A DNA stretch of 39,653 nucleotides from assembly GCF_000171235.2 (NCBI RefSeq), contig NZ_ABEA03000200.1, positions 1 to 39,653 on the forward strand, read 5' to 3'. A program made the position numbers and the translations under genes. The notes under the pieces were generated by a model. That model ran no database searches. It was not told where the DNA came from and was given only the letters and a program-made list of their open reading frames with translations. The DNA is from Geminisphaera colitermitum TAV2 (GTDB taxonomy: Bacteria > Verrucomicrobiota > Verrucomicrobiia > Opitutales > Opitutaceae). Position 1 is the first letter of the stretch. Each line of letters begins with the position of its first letter. Below, piece by piece: positions 33,529 through 39,653 of this stretch.

Positions 33529-33959
33529 GGCGAGCTGGCGCCAAGCGCAGGCGGAAAACGCTGATCGAGAAAATCCTGCAAAATCAATGCCGCCGCCCGT
33601 GAATCGACAATCCCCTGGCTGCGAATTTCGCGGAGTTTTTTTTGCGACATGCCCGATTCCGCCATGTGCGAAGTGAGGCGTTCGTCGATCAGATGCACCG
33701 GCAACGCAAACTCGGCGCGCAGACTTTCGGCAAACGCATCGACCTCCTTTGCCTTGAACCCCGCGGAGCCGTCCATGTTGTAAGGATAACCCAATACAAG
33801 ATCGGTGATGCGTCGTTGTTTGACGACTGCCGCCAGCGCCGTGCGCCGCTTGGCGGGATCGGCGTCGGTCAGCGCCGGGATGGGCGTGGCGATGCCAAGT
33901 TCGTCGCCATAAGCGAGTCCGATCCGCCGGGTGCCGTAATCAATGCCGAGTGCGCGCAT
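33525..33959 (-). CDS. ruvX: Putative Holliday junction resolvase / pre-16S rRNA nuclease RuvX (YqgF)
   Basis: YqgF/RuvX is an RNase H-fold nuclease required for 16S rRNA 5' end maturation in E. coli and proposed as a resolvase. The 144-residue protein has MRALGIDYGTRRIGLAYGDE with the first catalytic Asp, LVLGYPYNMDGSAG, the second acidic site in LIDERLTSHMAE and the last Asp in GIVDSRAAALILQDFLDQ. It is the first gene of a coupled minus-strand operon with truA, comF, accD and folC. A large palindrome (33967-34091) separates its start from manC. Confidence 0.94.
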   Translation of the reverse strand: MRALGIDYGTRRIGLAYGDELGIATPIPALTDADPAKRRTALAAVVKQRRITDLVLGYPYNMDGSAGFKAKEVDAFAESLRAEFALPVHLIDERLTSHMAESGMSQKKLREIRSQGIVDSRAAALILQDFLDQRFPPALGASSP

Positions 33960-33966
33960 GGATCAC

Positions 33967-34091
33967 AAGGAGCGGCGGTCTCCAGGCCGCCGGACGACGC
34001 GCAGCGTCGCCTCTTTCCAACAACGAGGGTCTCTGATGGCGTGGCACGGCAAGCCGTGCCACGTCCGGCGGCCTGGAGACCGCCGCTCCTT
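33967..34091. repeat. Palindromic repeat family E with nested hairpin
   Basis: About 27-bp perfect outer inverted arms (left arm AAGGAGCGGCGGTCTCCAGG onward) flank a centre that holds another palindrome, GTGGCACGGCAAGCCGTGCC followed by AC. It lies between manC and ruvX, 7 bp before the ruvX start, so any ruvX promoter must lie within or before it. Confidence 0.88.
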
Positions 34092-34121
34092 GGTTCCTTG
34101 ACTGCATGTTCGCATTGTTTT

Positions 34122-35240
34122 TCACAGCCACTTCGCGCCGTTCTTGAGGGTTTCGACGCGTTTGAGGAGCGCCTTGATTTCCTGCGCCTTGGCTTTGGGC
34201 ACGACAAGCGTGGCGTCGGGCGTGTGAACGACGATGAGGTCGTCGGCTCCGAGAACGGCTACGAGGTGCTTTGATTTTGCCCCGCCGTCCTGGTCGGCAA
34301 ACACGAGGTTGTTGCGCCCCTGCTCCACAATCGCGAGGCCGCGCGTGACGTTGCCCGCGGCATCGGGCGTGAAGTGCTTGGAGACGGCGGGCCAGGCACC
34401 CACATCGTCCCAGTCAAAGGAGGACGGGAGCACAACGACGTTGGTGGATTTTTCGAGCAATGCGTAGTCCACCGAGATGCGCGGGAGTTTCGGATAGATG
34501 CGTTTGAGCGTCGCATCGAGCGGCGATTTTTTGGCGAGGGCGGCGCGGATTTTTTGCAGCCCCGCGTCGAGTTCGGACGCGTGCGCGGCAAAGGCGGCGT
34601 TCACCACGGGGACGCTCCACACAAACATGCCGGCGTTCCAAAGATAGTCGCCCGAGGCGAGATACTGTTGCGCGACTTCGAGCTTCGGTTTTTCGACAAA
34701 CCGCTTCACGCGCGACACGGGACGTCGGGCGCGTCCGGTGCCAAAATTTTTCCAAGCGTCACCTTTTTGGATGTATCCAAAACCGGTGGCCGGTTCGGTG
34801 GGCGTGATGCCAATGGTAACCATGACGTCGTCTGCGGCAGCGGCGGCAAATGCGGCAGCGAGGTCGGTCTGATAAGCCTTGTCATCGTGAATGACATGAT
34901 CGGCGGGCAACACGGCGAATACACCCTGCGGGTCGCGTGCGCCGACGAGTGCGGCGGCAAGTCCGACGGCGGCGGCGGTGTCACGTCCCACGGGTTCGAC
35001 AACGATGTTGGCGGCGGGGATGCCTTTGCACACGGCGCGCACGGCTTTGGCCTGCACGGCGCTGGTGATGACGTAGATGTTTTTGGCCGGTGCGAGCGGC
35101 TTGACGCGGTCGAGAGTCTGGACGAGCAGGGGCTTGTCGCCGACAACGGGGAGGAGGTGTTTGGGACACGCGGCACGGCTTTGGGGCCAGAAGCGTTCCC
35201 CTTTGCCGCCGGCGATAATGACGATGTAGGGCTGTGACAT
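34122..35240 (-). CDS. manC: Mannose-1-phosphate guanylyltransferase
   Basis: The enzyme makes GDP-mannose from mannose 1-phosphate and GTP for glycan or glycolipid synthesis. The 372-residue protein has the nucleotide-binding IIAGGKGERFWPQSR, PKHLLPVVGDKPLL, VEPVGRDTAAAVGLAA, VLPADHVIHDD, the signature RFVEKPKLEVAQQYLASGDY with WNAGMFVW, and FDWDDVGAWPAV. There is no C-terminal isomerase domain, so it is monofunctional. The ATG at 35240 fits the family start (SQPYIVIIAGG). GDP-mannose could be a donor for GT4 enzymes such as the one at 18514-19731, but no direct link is shown. Confidence 0.94.
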   Translation of the reverse strand: MSQPYIVIIAGGKGERFWPQSRAACPKHLLPVVGDKPLLVQTLDRVKPLAPAKNIYVITSAVQAKAVRAVCKGIPAANIVVEPVGRDTAAAVGLAAALVGARDPQGVFAVLPADHVIHDDKAYQTDLAAAFAAAAADDVMVTIGITPTEPATGFGYIQKGDAWKNFGTGRARRPVSRVKRFVEKPKLEVAQQYLASGDYLWNAGMFVWSVPVVNAAFAAHASELDAGLQKIRAALAKKSPLDATLKRIYPKLPRISVDYALLEKSTNVVVLPSSFDWDDVGAWPAVSKHFTPDAAGNVTRGLAIVEQGRNNLVFADQDGGAKSKHLVAVLGADDLIVVHTPDATLVVPKAKAQEIKALLKRVETLKNGAKWL

Positions 35241-35550
35241 TATTGATTCAGGATGTGGAGCAGGCACCTTGCGTGGATCACCTTCTGTGGACAAGAGGGT
35301 TTTGAAACCTTCCACGCGTTTATCTCAGGTGGGCGGGCTTTTATTGCCAATCCCCGCCGACGATGTGAAACGTCCGCCCTTCCGGAATATTTCACGCGGA
35401 GACGCGGGGGCGCGGAGAAAAAAACGAGGCAGACAAACCAACCGCGAATGAAGACAGAGGGTATTCTAAAAATTATTTTTTGCCACGGAGGATACGGCGT
35501 GAAAACTGCCGGCAGGATGCCGGCGGTCCCAGGCGCTACCGCGCCGAACG
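35241..35550. other. Intergenic region between manC and ppk1
   Basis: No supported gene is seen. It contains GC-rich repeat fragments: GCCGGCAGGATGCCGGC, palindromic, around 35510, with GGCGCTACCGCGCC after it. The latter resembles the GGCGCGGTAGCG stretches near 7538 and 38540. The manC promoter should lie here. The region ends in a C14 tract against the ppk1 stop. Confidence 0.6.
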
Positions 35551-35564
35551 CCCCCCCCCCCCCC
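35551..35564. repeat. Poly-C tract (14) touching the ppk1 stop codon
   Basis: Fourteen C (G on the ppk1 coding strand) begin immediately after the TGA of ppk1. Confidence 0.92.
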
Positions 35565-37823
35565 TCAGCTTGCCTCTTCTGGCAGGGTGCAAATGCGCTG
35601 GTTGGCGGCGGCGACAAAATAGGACTGCGCGGAAAATGGCAGCGCGTCCGCCGCCCGCGTCACGGGCAGATAGGCTCCGCTGGAGTGCAGCACGCGGGCG
35701 TATTCGTTGTCGGCCATCTCCATCGCGATCAACTCGTCCGTAACCCAGCGGCGCAACGCCGGATCGCGTATTGGGAAAAGCACTTCGATGCGCCGGAAAA
35801 AATTGCGAGGCATCCAGTCCGCGCTGCCCGCGTAAATGAGCGGCTGCGCCTGCGCCGGATCGGCGCTGCCGCCGGCGTTCTCGAAATAAAACACGCGGGC
35901 ATGTTCAAGGTAACGCCCCACGATGGAGCGCACCGTGATGTTCTCGCTCAGTCCGCGAATGCCCGGGACGAGGCAGCAGATGCCCCGGATGATGAGGTCG
36001 ATCTTCACGCCCGCCCTCGACGCGGCGTAAAGGGAGTCGATGGTGGCCTTGTCCACGAGCGAATTCATCTTGGCAAAGATGCGCGCGGGGCGTCCGGCGG
36101 CGGCATTGGCCGTCTCCGCTGCAATGAGTTCCTGGATACGCCGGTGCAGGCTGAAGGGGGCGACGAGGAGCTGGTCAAATTCGGGCGCGCGGCTGAAGCC
36201 GGTGAGGGAATTGAAGAGGTTGGCCGTGTCGGCGGTGATGTCCTCGCTCGCGGTGAAATAACTCAGGTCGGTGTAGAGGCGCGCCGTCTTCGGGTTGTAA
36301 TTGCCGGTGCCCAGATGGACGTAACGGCGGAGGCGTCCGCCGGCCTCGCGGCGCACGACGAGCGAGCACTTGCAATGCGTCTTGTGGCCGATGAGTCCGT
36401 AAACGACGTGCACGCCGGCCTCCTCAAGCTGGCGCGCCCACTGGATGTTGTTGGCCTCGTCGCCGCGGGCCTTGAGCTCGACGAGGGCGGTGACTTGCTT
36501 GCCATTGTGCGAGGCTTCGCTGAGGGCGCGCACAATGGGCGAGTCGCCACTGGTGCGGTAGAGCGTCTGCTTGATGGCGAAGACGCGGGGATCGCGCGCG
36601 GCTTGCGTCACAAAATCCACCACGGGCTGGAAGCTGTCGTAGGGGTGATGCAGGAGGATGTCCTGCGCGTCGATGGTGTCGAAGATGCGGGCGGTGTCGC
36701 GCAGCGGGGACACGGCGGCGGGGGTGAACGGCACATACTTGAGGTCGGGCCGCTCGAGGTCCGCCAGGCTCATGACGCGGAGCAGGTTGATCGGCGCGCC
36801 GCTGAGACGAAAAACGTATTCGTGCGACAATGACAGGTGATCGCAGAGGGTCTTGAAGATGTCGTCCGCCACGCCGTCCTCGATTTCGAGGCGCACGGCC
36901 GCGCCGCGACGCAGGTTGCGCAGTTCCTCCTCGATGGTCTTGAGGAGGTTGTCCGCCTCTTCCTCGTCGATGTAGAGGTCGCTGTTGCGGGTGACGCGGA
37001 AGGAATGGGCGTTGTTGATCGTGTATCCGGGGAACAATGATCCGGCGCAGAGTTTTATGATTTCGGAGAGGAAGATGTGGGAGCTGCCGTTGCTGTCTGC
37101 GTTCTCGATGGCGACGTAGCGCGGGAGGATGCGCGGCACGGGCAGGATCACGATGCGGCGTCCGGCGCCCGCGCCGCCCGCGCCTTCAGGGGAATCGGGA
37201 TCGTCGAGGCAGACGACGACGTTGAGGGTTTTGTTGCCGAGTTGGGGGAAGGGGTGCGACTGGTCGAGGCCGAGCGGGGTGAGGACGGGGTAAACCTGCT
37301 CCTCGAAATAGGTGCGCACCCAGGCGAGTTCGGTGGGGGTGAGGGTCTTGGCGTTTTTGAAAACGATGCCTTCGCCAGCCAGCGCGGGCAGGAGTTGCTG
37401 GTGCCAGCATCGGTATTGGTCCTCCACGAGCGAGGCGACCACGGAGTGGATGCGGCGGAGTTGCTCCTTGGGGCCGAGGCCGTCGAACGAGGGCTCGGTG
37501 ACGCCGCTTTCGACTTGCTGGATGAGGCCGGCGACGCGGATTTCAAAAAATTCGTCGAGGTTGCTGGAAACGATGGCGAGAAACTTGATGCGTTCGAAGA
37601 GCGGATGTTTTTCGCTGAACGCCTGGTCGAGCACGCGGCGGTTGAAGGCCAGCCACGAGAGTTCACGGTTGAAGTAGGCGGTTTTGACGGGGTGGCGCAC
37701 CGGTGCGATGGGCTCGGCGTGGAGTGTCGGGGTGAGCACGCGGGTGCCACCAGTCTTGGCGGCGGCGGCGGTGGCGCGGGCGCGTGTTTTGGCGCGGGAA
37801 ATTGGACGTTTCTTGGCAGGCAT
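35565..37823 (-). CDS. ppk1: Polyphosphate kinase 1
   Basis: PPK1 reversibly makes inorganic polyphosphate from ATP at the inner membrane. The 752-residue protein has the N-terminal [19 protein letters not shown] and [20 protein letters not shown], the catalytic-His region [20 protein letters not shown] (autophosphorylated His in E. coli), [19 protein letters not shown], and the second conserved His in [14 protein letters not shown], followed by [21 protein letters not shown]. The first ~45 residues are Lys/Arg/Ala-rich and not family-conserved. The ATG at 37823 is the start closest to the family beginning. Like the lipid operon, it points to phosphate management. A pair of PHO-like heptamers lies 60-77 bp upstream but in the opposite orientation. 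Confidence 0.97.
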   Translation of the reverse strand: MPAKKRPISRAKTRARATAAAAKTGGTRVLTPTLHAEPIAPVRHPVKTAYFNRELSWLAFNRRVLDQAFSEKHPLFERIKFLAIVSSNLDEFFEIRVAGLIQQVESGVTEPSFDGLGPKEQLRRIHSVVASLVEDQYRCWHQQLLPALAGEGIVFKNAKTLTPTELAWVRTYFEEQVYPVLTPLGLDQSHPFPQLGNKTLNVVVCLDDPDSPEGAGGAGAGRRIVILPVPRILPRYVAIENADSNGSSHIFLSEIIKLCAGSLFPGYTINNAHSFRVTRNSDLYIDEEEADNLLKTIEEELRNLRRGAAVRLEIEDGVADDIFKTLCDHLSLSHEYVFRLSGAPINLLRVMSLADLERPDLKYVPFTPAAVSPLRDTARIFDTIDAQDILLHHPYDSFQPVVDFVTQAARDPRVFAIKQTLYRTSGDSPIVRALSEASHNGKQVTALVELKARGDEANNIQWARQLEEAGVHVVYGLIGHKTHCKCSLVVRREAGGRLRRYVHLGTGNYNPKTARLYTDLSYFTASEDITADTANLFNSLTGFSRAPEFDQLLVAPFSLHRRIQELIAAETANAAAGRPARIFAKMNSLVDKATIDSLYAASRAGVKIDLIIRGICCLVPGIRGLSENITVRSIVGRYLEHARVFYFENAGGSADPAQAQPLIYAGSADWMPRNFFRRIEVLFPIRDPALRRWVTDELIAMEMADNEYARVLHSSGAYLPVTRAADALPFSAQSYFVAAANQRICTLPEEAS

Positions 37824-37882
37824 TTCGGAACGAGGAATTTGCACGGTAGCCAGACAGCGCCGCAAAACCAGTAAGAAGTGCC

Positions 37883-37900
37883 TCGTCACGCCAATGTAAC
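37883..37900 (+). promoter_or_regulatory. Weak PHO-box-like pair upstream of ppk1
   Basis: TCGTCAC (37883-37889) and ATGTAAC (37894-37900) are separated by 4 bp on the plus strand; they match 5 and 6 of 7 consensus positions. The orientation is away from ppk1, and no plus-strand gene follows, so the assignment is doubtful. Confidence 0.3.
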
Positions 37901-37949
37901 ACAAGGGGCGATGGCAAAAATGCCGTCCCCTGCGCGTCGCGGGCGATGC

Positions 37950-38264
37950 TCACAAGCTGCGGCAGCCGCGGATCATGCCGATGAGGCGGTGGACGTTCTC
38001 GGGGGCGATGCGGTCGGTGATCACGGAGCGCGGGTAGTTGTGCTCGGTGTCGAGGCGCACGCCGTCCTCGCTGCCGGGTCGGACGAAGTCCTCCACGAAG
38101 TCCATGCCGCCGCGGGGTCGCATCCAGCGCACGTAGGGGTCGGGGTCTTCGGATTCGATGACGATGTCATCTTTGAGGAAGATGTTGCAGTAGAGCGTGA
38201 GGTCGCGAAAGGACGCGAACCACGTTGGTGGATTTACCAGTGTGTCCCGGATGATAAGCGTCAT
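37950..38264 (-). CDS. Small protein of unknown function
   Basis: I do not recognise this 104-residue protein. It has mixed charge and looks folded rather than random: TLIIRDTLVNPPTWFASFRD, LYCNIFLKDDIVIESEDPDP, RPRGGMDFVEDFVRPGSEDG, LDTEHNYPRSVITDRIAPEN and VHRLIGMIRGC. No signal peptide or membrane helix is seen. The ATG at 38264 gives this length; an upstream in-frame start at 38297 would add 11 residues. It lies 126 bp before ppk1 on the same strand. The high content of Asp, Tyr, Trp and Phe, unlike the Ala/Arg-rich antisense frames here, supports it as a real gene. Confidence 0.65.
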   Translation of the reverse strand: MTLIIRDTLVNPPTWFASFRDLTLYCNIFLKDDIVIESEDPDPYVRWMRPRGGMDFVEDFVRPGSEDGVRLDTEHNYPRSVITDRIAPENVHRLIGMIRGCRSL

Positions 38265-38352
38265 ACGAGAAAGTGTCCTTAGCAGGAGGCTTGCCAAGTG
38301 GAGCGGGACGTTTTTTTGGGGGCCGGACTCGATGACTTCGCCTGTTTAAAAC

Positions 38353-38512
38353 TGTAGCCATTTGATACCTGGTAGGGAGGCCTCTCCGAGGCCTCCGAAA
38401 CCACGCTCCATCCATCTATGAGTTTCGCATCCTCTCACCACGCACGGCGGAGGCCTCGGAGAGGCCTCCCTACCAGGTAGGTAATCGCTACAAATTTATT
38501 CAATGTGCTCTA
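38353..38512. repeat. Palindromic element family F, copy 2 (centre inverted)
   Basis: It shares the left part TGTAGCCATTTGATACCTGG and the arm GGTAGGGAGGCCTCTCCGAG with copy 1 and ends with the same TGCTCTA. The ~50-bp centre (about 38398-38449) is the reverse complement of the centre of copy 1. It lies between the small unknown gene and the GspF-family gene, in a 299-bp region without genes. Confidence 0.8.
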
Positions 38513-38513
38513 C

Positions 38514-38529
38514 GGGGGGGGGGGGGGGG
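38514..38529. repeat. Poly-G tract (16), intergenic
   Basis: Sixteen G followed by AGGGG, beginning 2 bp after the end of family F copy 2. Confidence 0.95.
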
Positions 38530-38563
38530 AGGGGAATTTCGGCGCGGTAGCGCCCAGCCTCTC

Positions 38564-39653
38564 TCAGAAACGCAAGCTGGCGCTGACTTGGAAGACGGCG
38601 GAGACGATGGCGTAGGCAAGGAAGGCCACAAAGCTGAAGGCCACCACGAGCACGCCGCCGGAGATCACTTTCATGAAGGTTTGCAGCCACTTTTCCAATT
38701 CGGCCCGGCAGGTGCGGGCAATGTCGCGCAGGCCGGGAGCCAGGTTGCCGGTCTGCTCGGCCACGGAAAGGCGGTCGAGGATGAGGGAGGGGAACACTTC
38801 GGTGCGCGTCAGGGCGCTGGAGAGGCTTTCGCCTTCAAGGACGCGGTCGGTCGATTCGTGCAGGCGTTCGCGCATGGCGAGGTTGGTCACGGTGCGTTCG
38901 GTGAGGCGGAGGGCGTCGGCGGTGGTGATGCCGTTTTCGAGGAGGACGGCGAGGGTTTGCGCGAAATTGAGGACGGTGCTCCGGGAATTGTAGCCTTTGA
39001 CGATGGGCAGGCGCAGGAGCAGGGAGTCGCTTTCAAGGCGGCCTTTTTCCGTGCGGCGCCAGCGCCAGAAGAAGAATCCGGCAATGGCTCCGGCAATGAG
39101 GACGAAGATGCCGTAGTGGAGGAGAAATTCGGAGGTGCCGACGAGGATTTTTGTCGCCAGCGGGAGTTCGCCGCCAAGGGAGCCGAGGAGGGATTGCAGG
39201 CGGGGGAGGAGGAAAAAAAGGAAGAAGAGGATGACGCAGACCGCCAGGCCGCAGATGAAGAGGGGATACGACATGGCGGTGACGATCTTGGCGCGGAGTT
39301 CGCGCTGTTCGCGGAAGTGGGTGATGAGGCGTTCGAGGACTTCGCGGAGGTTGCCCGTGGCTTCACCGGCGGCGATGAGGTTGATGGATTGGGGGTCGAA
39401 GACTTGAGGGTGTTCGGCCATGGCGGAGGAGAGGCTCTGGCCTTCGCCAAGGCGCGACCAGAGGTCGGTGAAGAGGTGGCGGAGTCGGGGGTGCTGGAGG
39501 CGAAGGGCAAGGAGGCGAACGGCTTCGCCGGCGGACATGCCGCTGCGGATGAGGTCGGAGAGGGCTTCGTAGGTGGGGAGGCGTTCGCGGCGGCTGAGGG
39601 TGATTTTTTGTTTGGCGGAGGAGGCGCTGGTTTTGGTGACGGATGAGGAGCGG
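38564..39653 (-). CDS. Type II secretion / type IV pilus inner-membrane platform protein (GspF/PilC family), 5' part cut by window edge
   Basis: GspF/PilC proteins form the inner-membrane platform of type II secretion systems and type IV pili. The visible ~362 residues contain two GspF domains. The first has LSDLIRSGMSAGEAVRLLAL, LGEGQSLSSAMAEHPQVF and NLIAAGEATGNLREVLERL. The second has LNFAQTLAVLLENGITTADA, LEGESLSSALTRTEVFPSL and LSVAEQTGNLAPGLRDIA. Three membrane stretches are clear (ICGLAVCVILFFLFFLLP, GIFVLIAGAIAGFFFW, VVAFSFVAFLAYAIVSAVF). An internal ATG at 39538 exists, but conserved sequence (KQKITLSRRERLPTYEAL) continues upstream in frame to the window edge, so the real start is beyond 39653. 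Confidence 0.9.
   Translation of the reverse strand, partial: RSSSVTKTSASSAKQKITLSRRERLPTYEALSDLIRSGMSAGEAVRLLALRLQHPRLRHLFTDLWSRLGEGQSLSSAMAEHPQVFDPQSINLIAAGEATGNLREVLERLITHFREQRELRAKIVTAMSYPLFICGLAVCVILFFLFFLLPRLQSLLGSLGGELPLATKILVGTSEFLLHYGIFVLIAGAIAGFFFWRWRRTEKGRLESDSLLLRLPIVKGYNSRSTVLNFAQTLAVLLENGITTADALRLTERTVTNLAMRERLHESTDRVLEGESLSSALTRTEVFPSLILDRLSVAEQTGNLAPGLRDIARTCRAELEKWLQTFMKVISGGVLVVAFSFVAFLAYAIVSAVFQVSASLRF

Overview
This is a GC-rich (well over 60% G+C by eye) bacterial chromosome segment with dense, mostly housekeeping genes. No rRNA, CRISPR array, phage or transposase gene is visible. The gene content (an OleA/OleB pair, a CcsB-CcsA fusion, a Zwf-OpcA-Pgl cluster, ClpX with an unusual insert), the many palindromic intergenic repeats that translate as 'ECGDSSPL'-like peptides, and the many poly-G/poly-C tracts suggest a member of Verrucomicrobiota, probably family Opitutaceae. 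That assignment is an inference from memory of such genomes, not a computed placement.

Layout. 1-2.5 kb: an AraC-type regulator divergent from an FAD-dependent oxidoreductase. 2.7-5.6 kb: tRNA-Leu(UAA), clpX, an aldose 1-epimerase-like gene and tRNA-Gly(UCC). 5.7-7.5 kb: a Gpr/YghZ-type aldo-keto reductase and rsmE. 7.8-11.3 kb: a minus-strand lipid cluster read fabZ-like, fabI, oleA, oleB. The fabZ-like gene is split by a frameshift exactly in a 16-base G tract, and oleB carries an in-frame repeat insert. 11.4-16.2 kb: a YcaQ/AlkX-type glycosylase and the oxidative pentose-phosphate genes zwf-opcA-pgl. 16.4-19.9 kb: a translationally coupled three-gene operon (GT4 glycosyltransferase, MGDG-synthase-like glycosyltransferase, PlcP/LpxH-like phosphoesterase) preceded by three PHO-box-like heptamers at exact 11-bp spacing. 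This looks like a phosphate-starvation membrane-lipid remodelling system. 20-25 kb: ispD, a poly-proline lipoprotein and a fused cytochrome c synthetase. 25-27 kb: tig and clpP. 27.4-29.4 kb: a very acidic unknown protein and an RhtA-like exporter. 29.5-34 kb: a tight operon ruvX-truA-comF-accD-folC. 34-38 kb: manC, ppk1 and a small unknown gene. The right edge cuts a GspF/PilC-family gene.

Two genome-scale patterns stand out. First, at least thirteen runs of 10-21 G or C occur in 39 kb, both between genes and inside genes, where they encode poly-Pro or poly-Gly. All the coding ones are in frame except the fabZ-like one. Second, several families of palindromic repeats sit between genes, often beside a G tract, and have been taken into proteins: the C-terminal tails of the FAD oxidoreductase and IspD, the N-terminus of TruA, and an internal loop of OleB. 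Together these suggest a genome in which repeat spread and slipped-strand length change can reshape core metabolic proteins.
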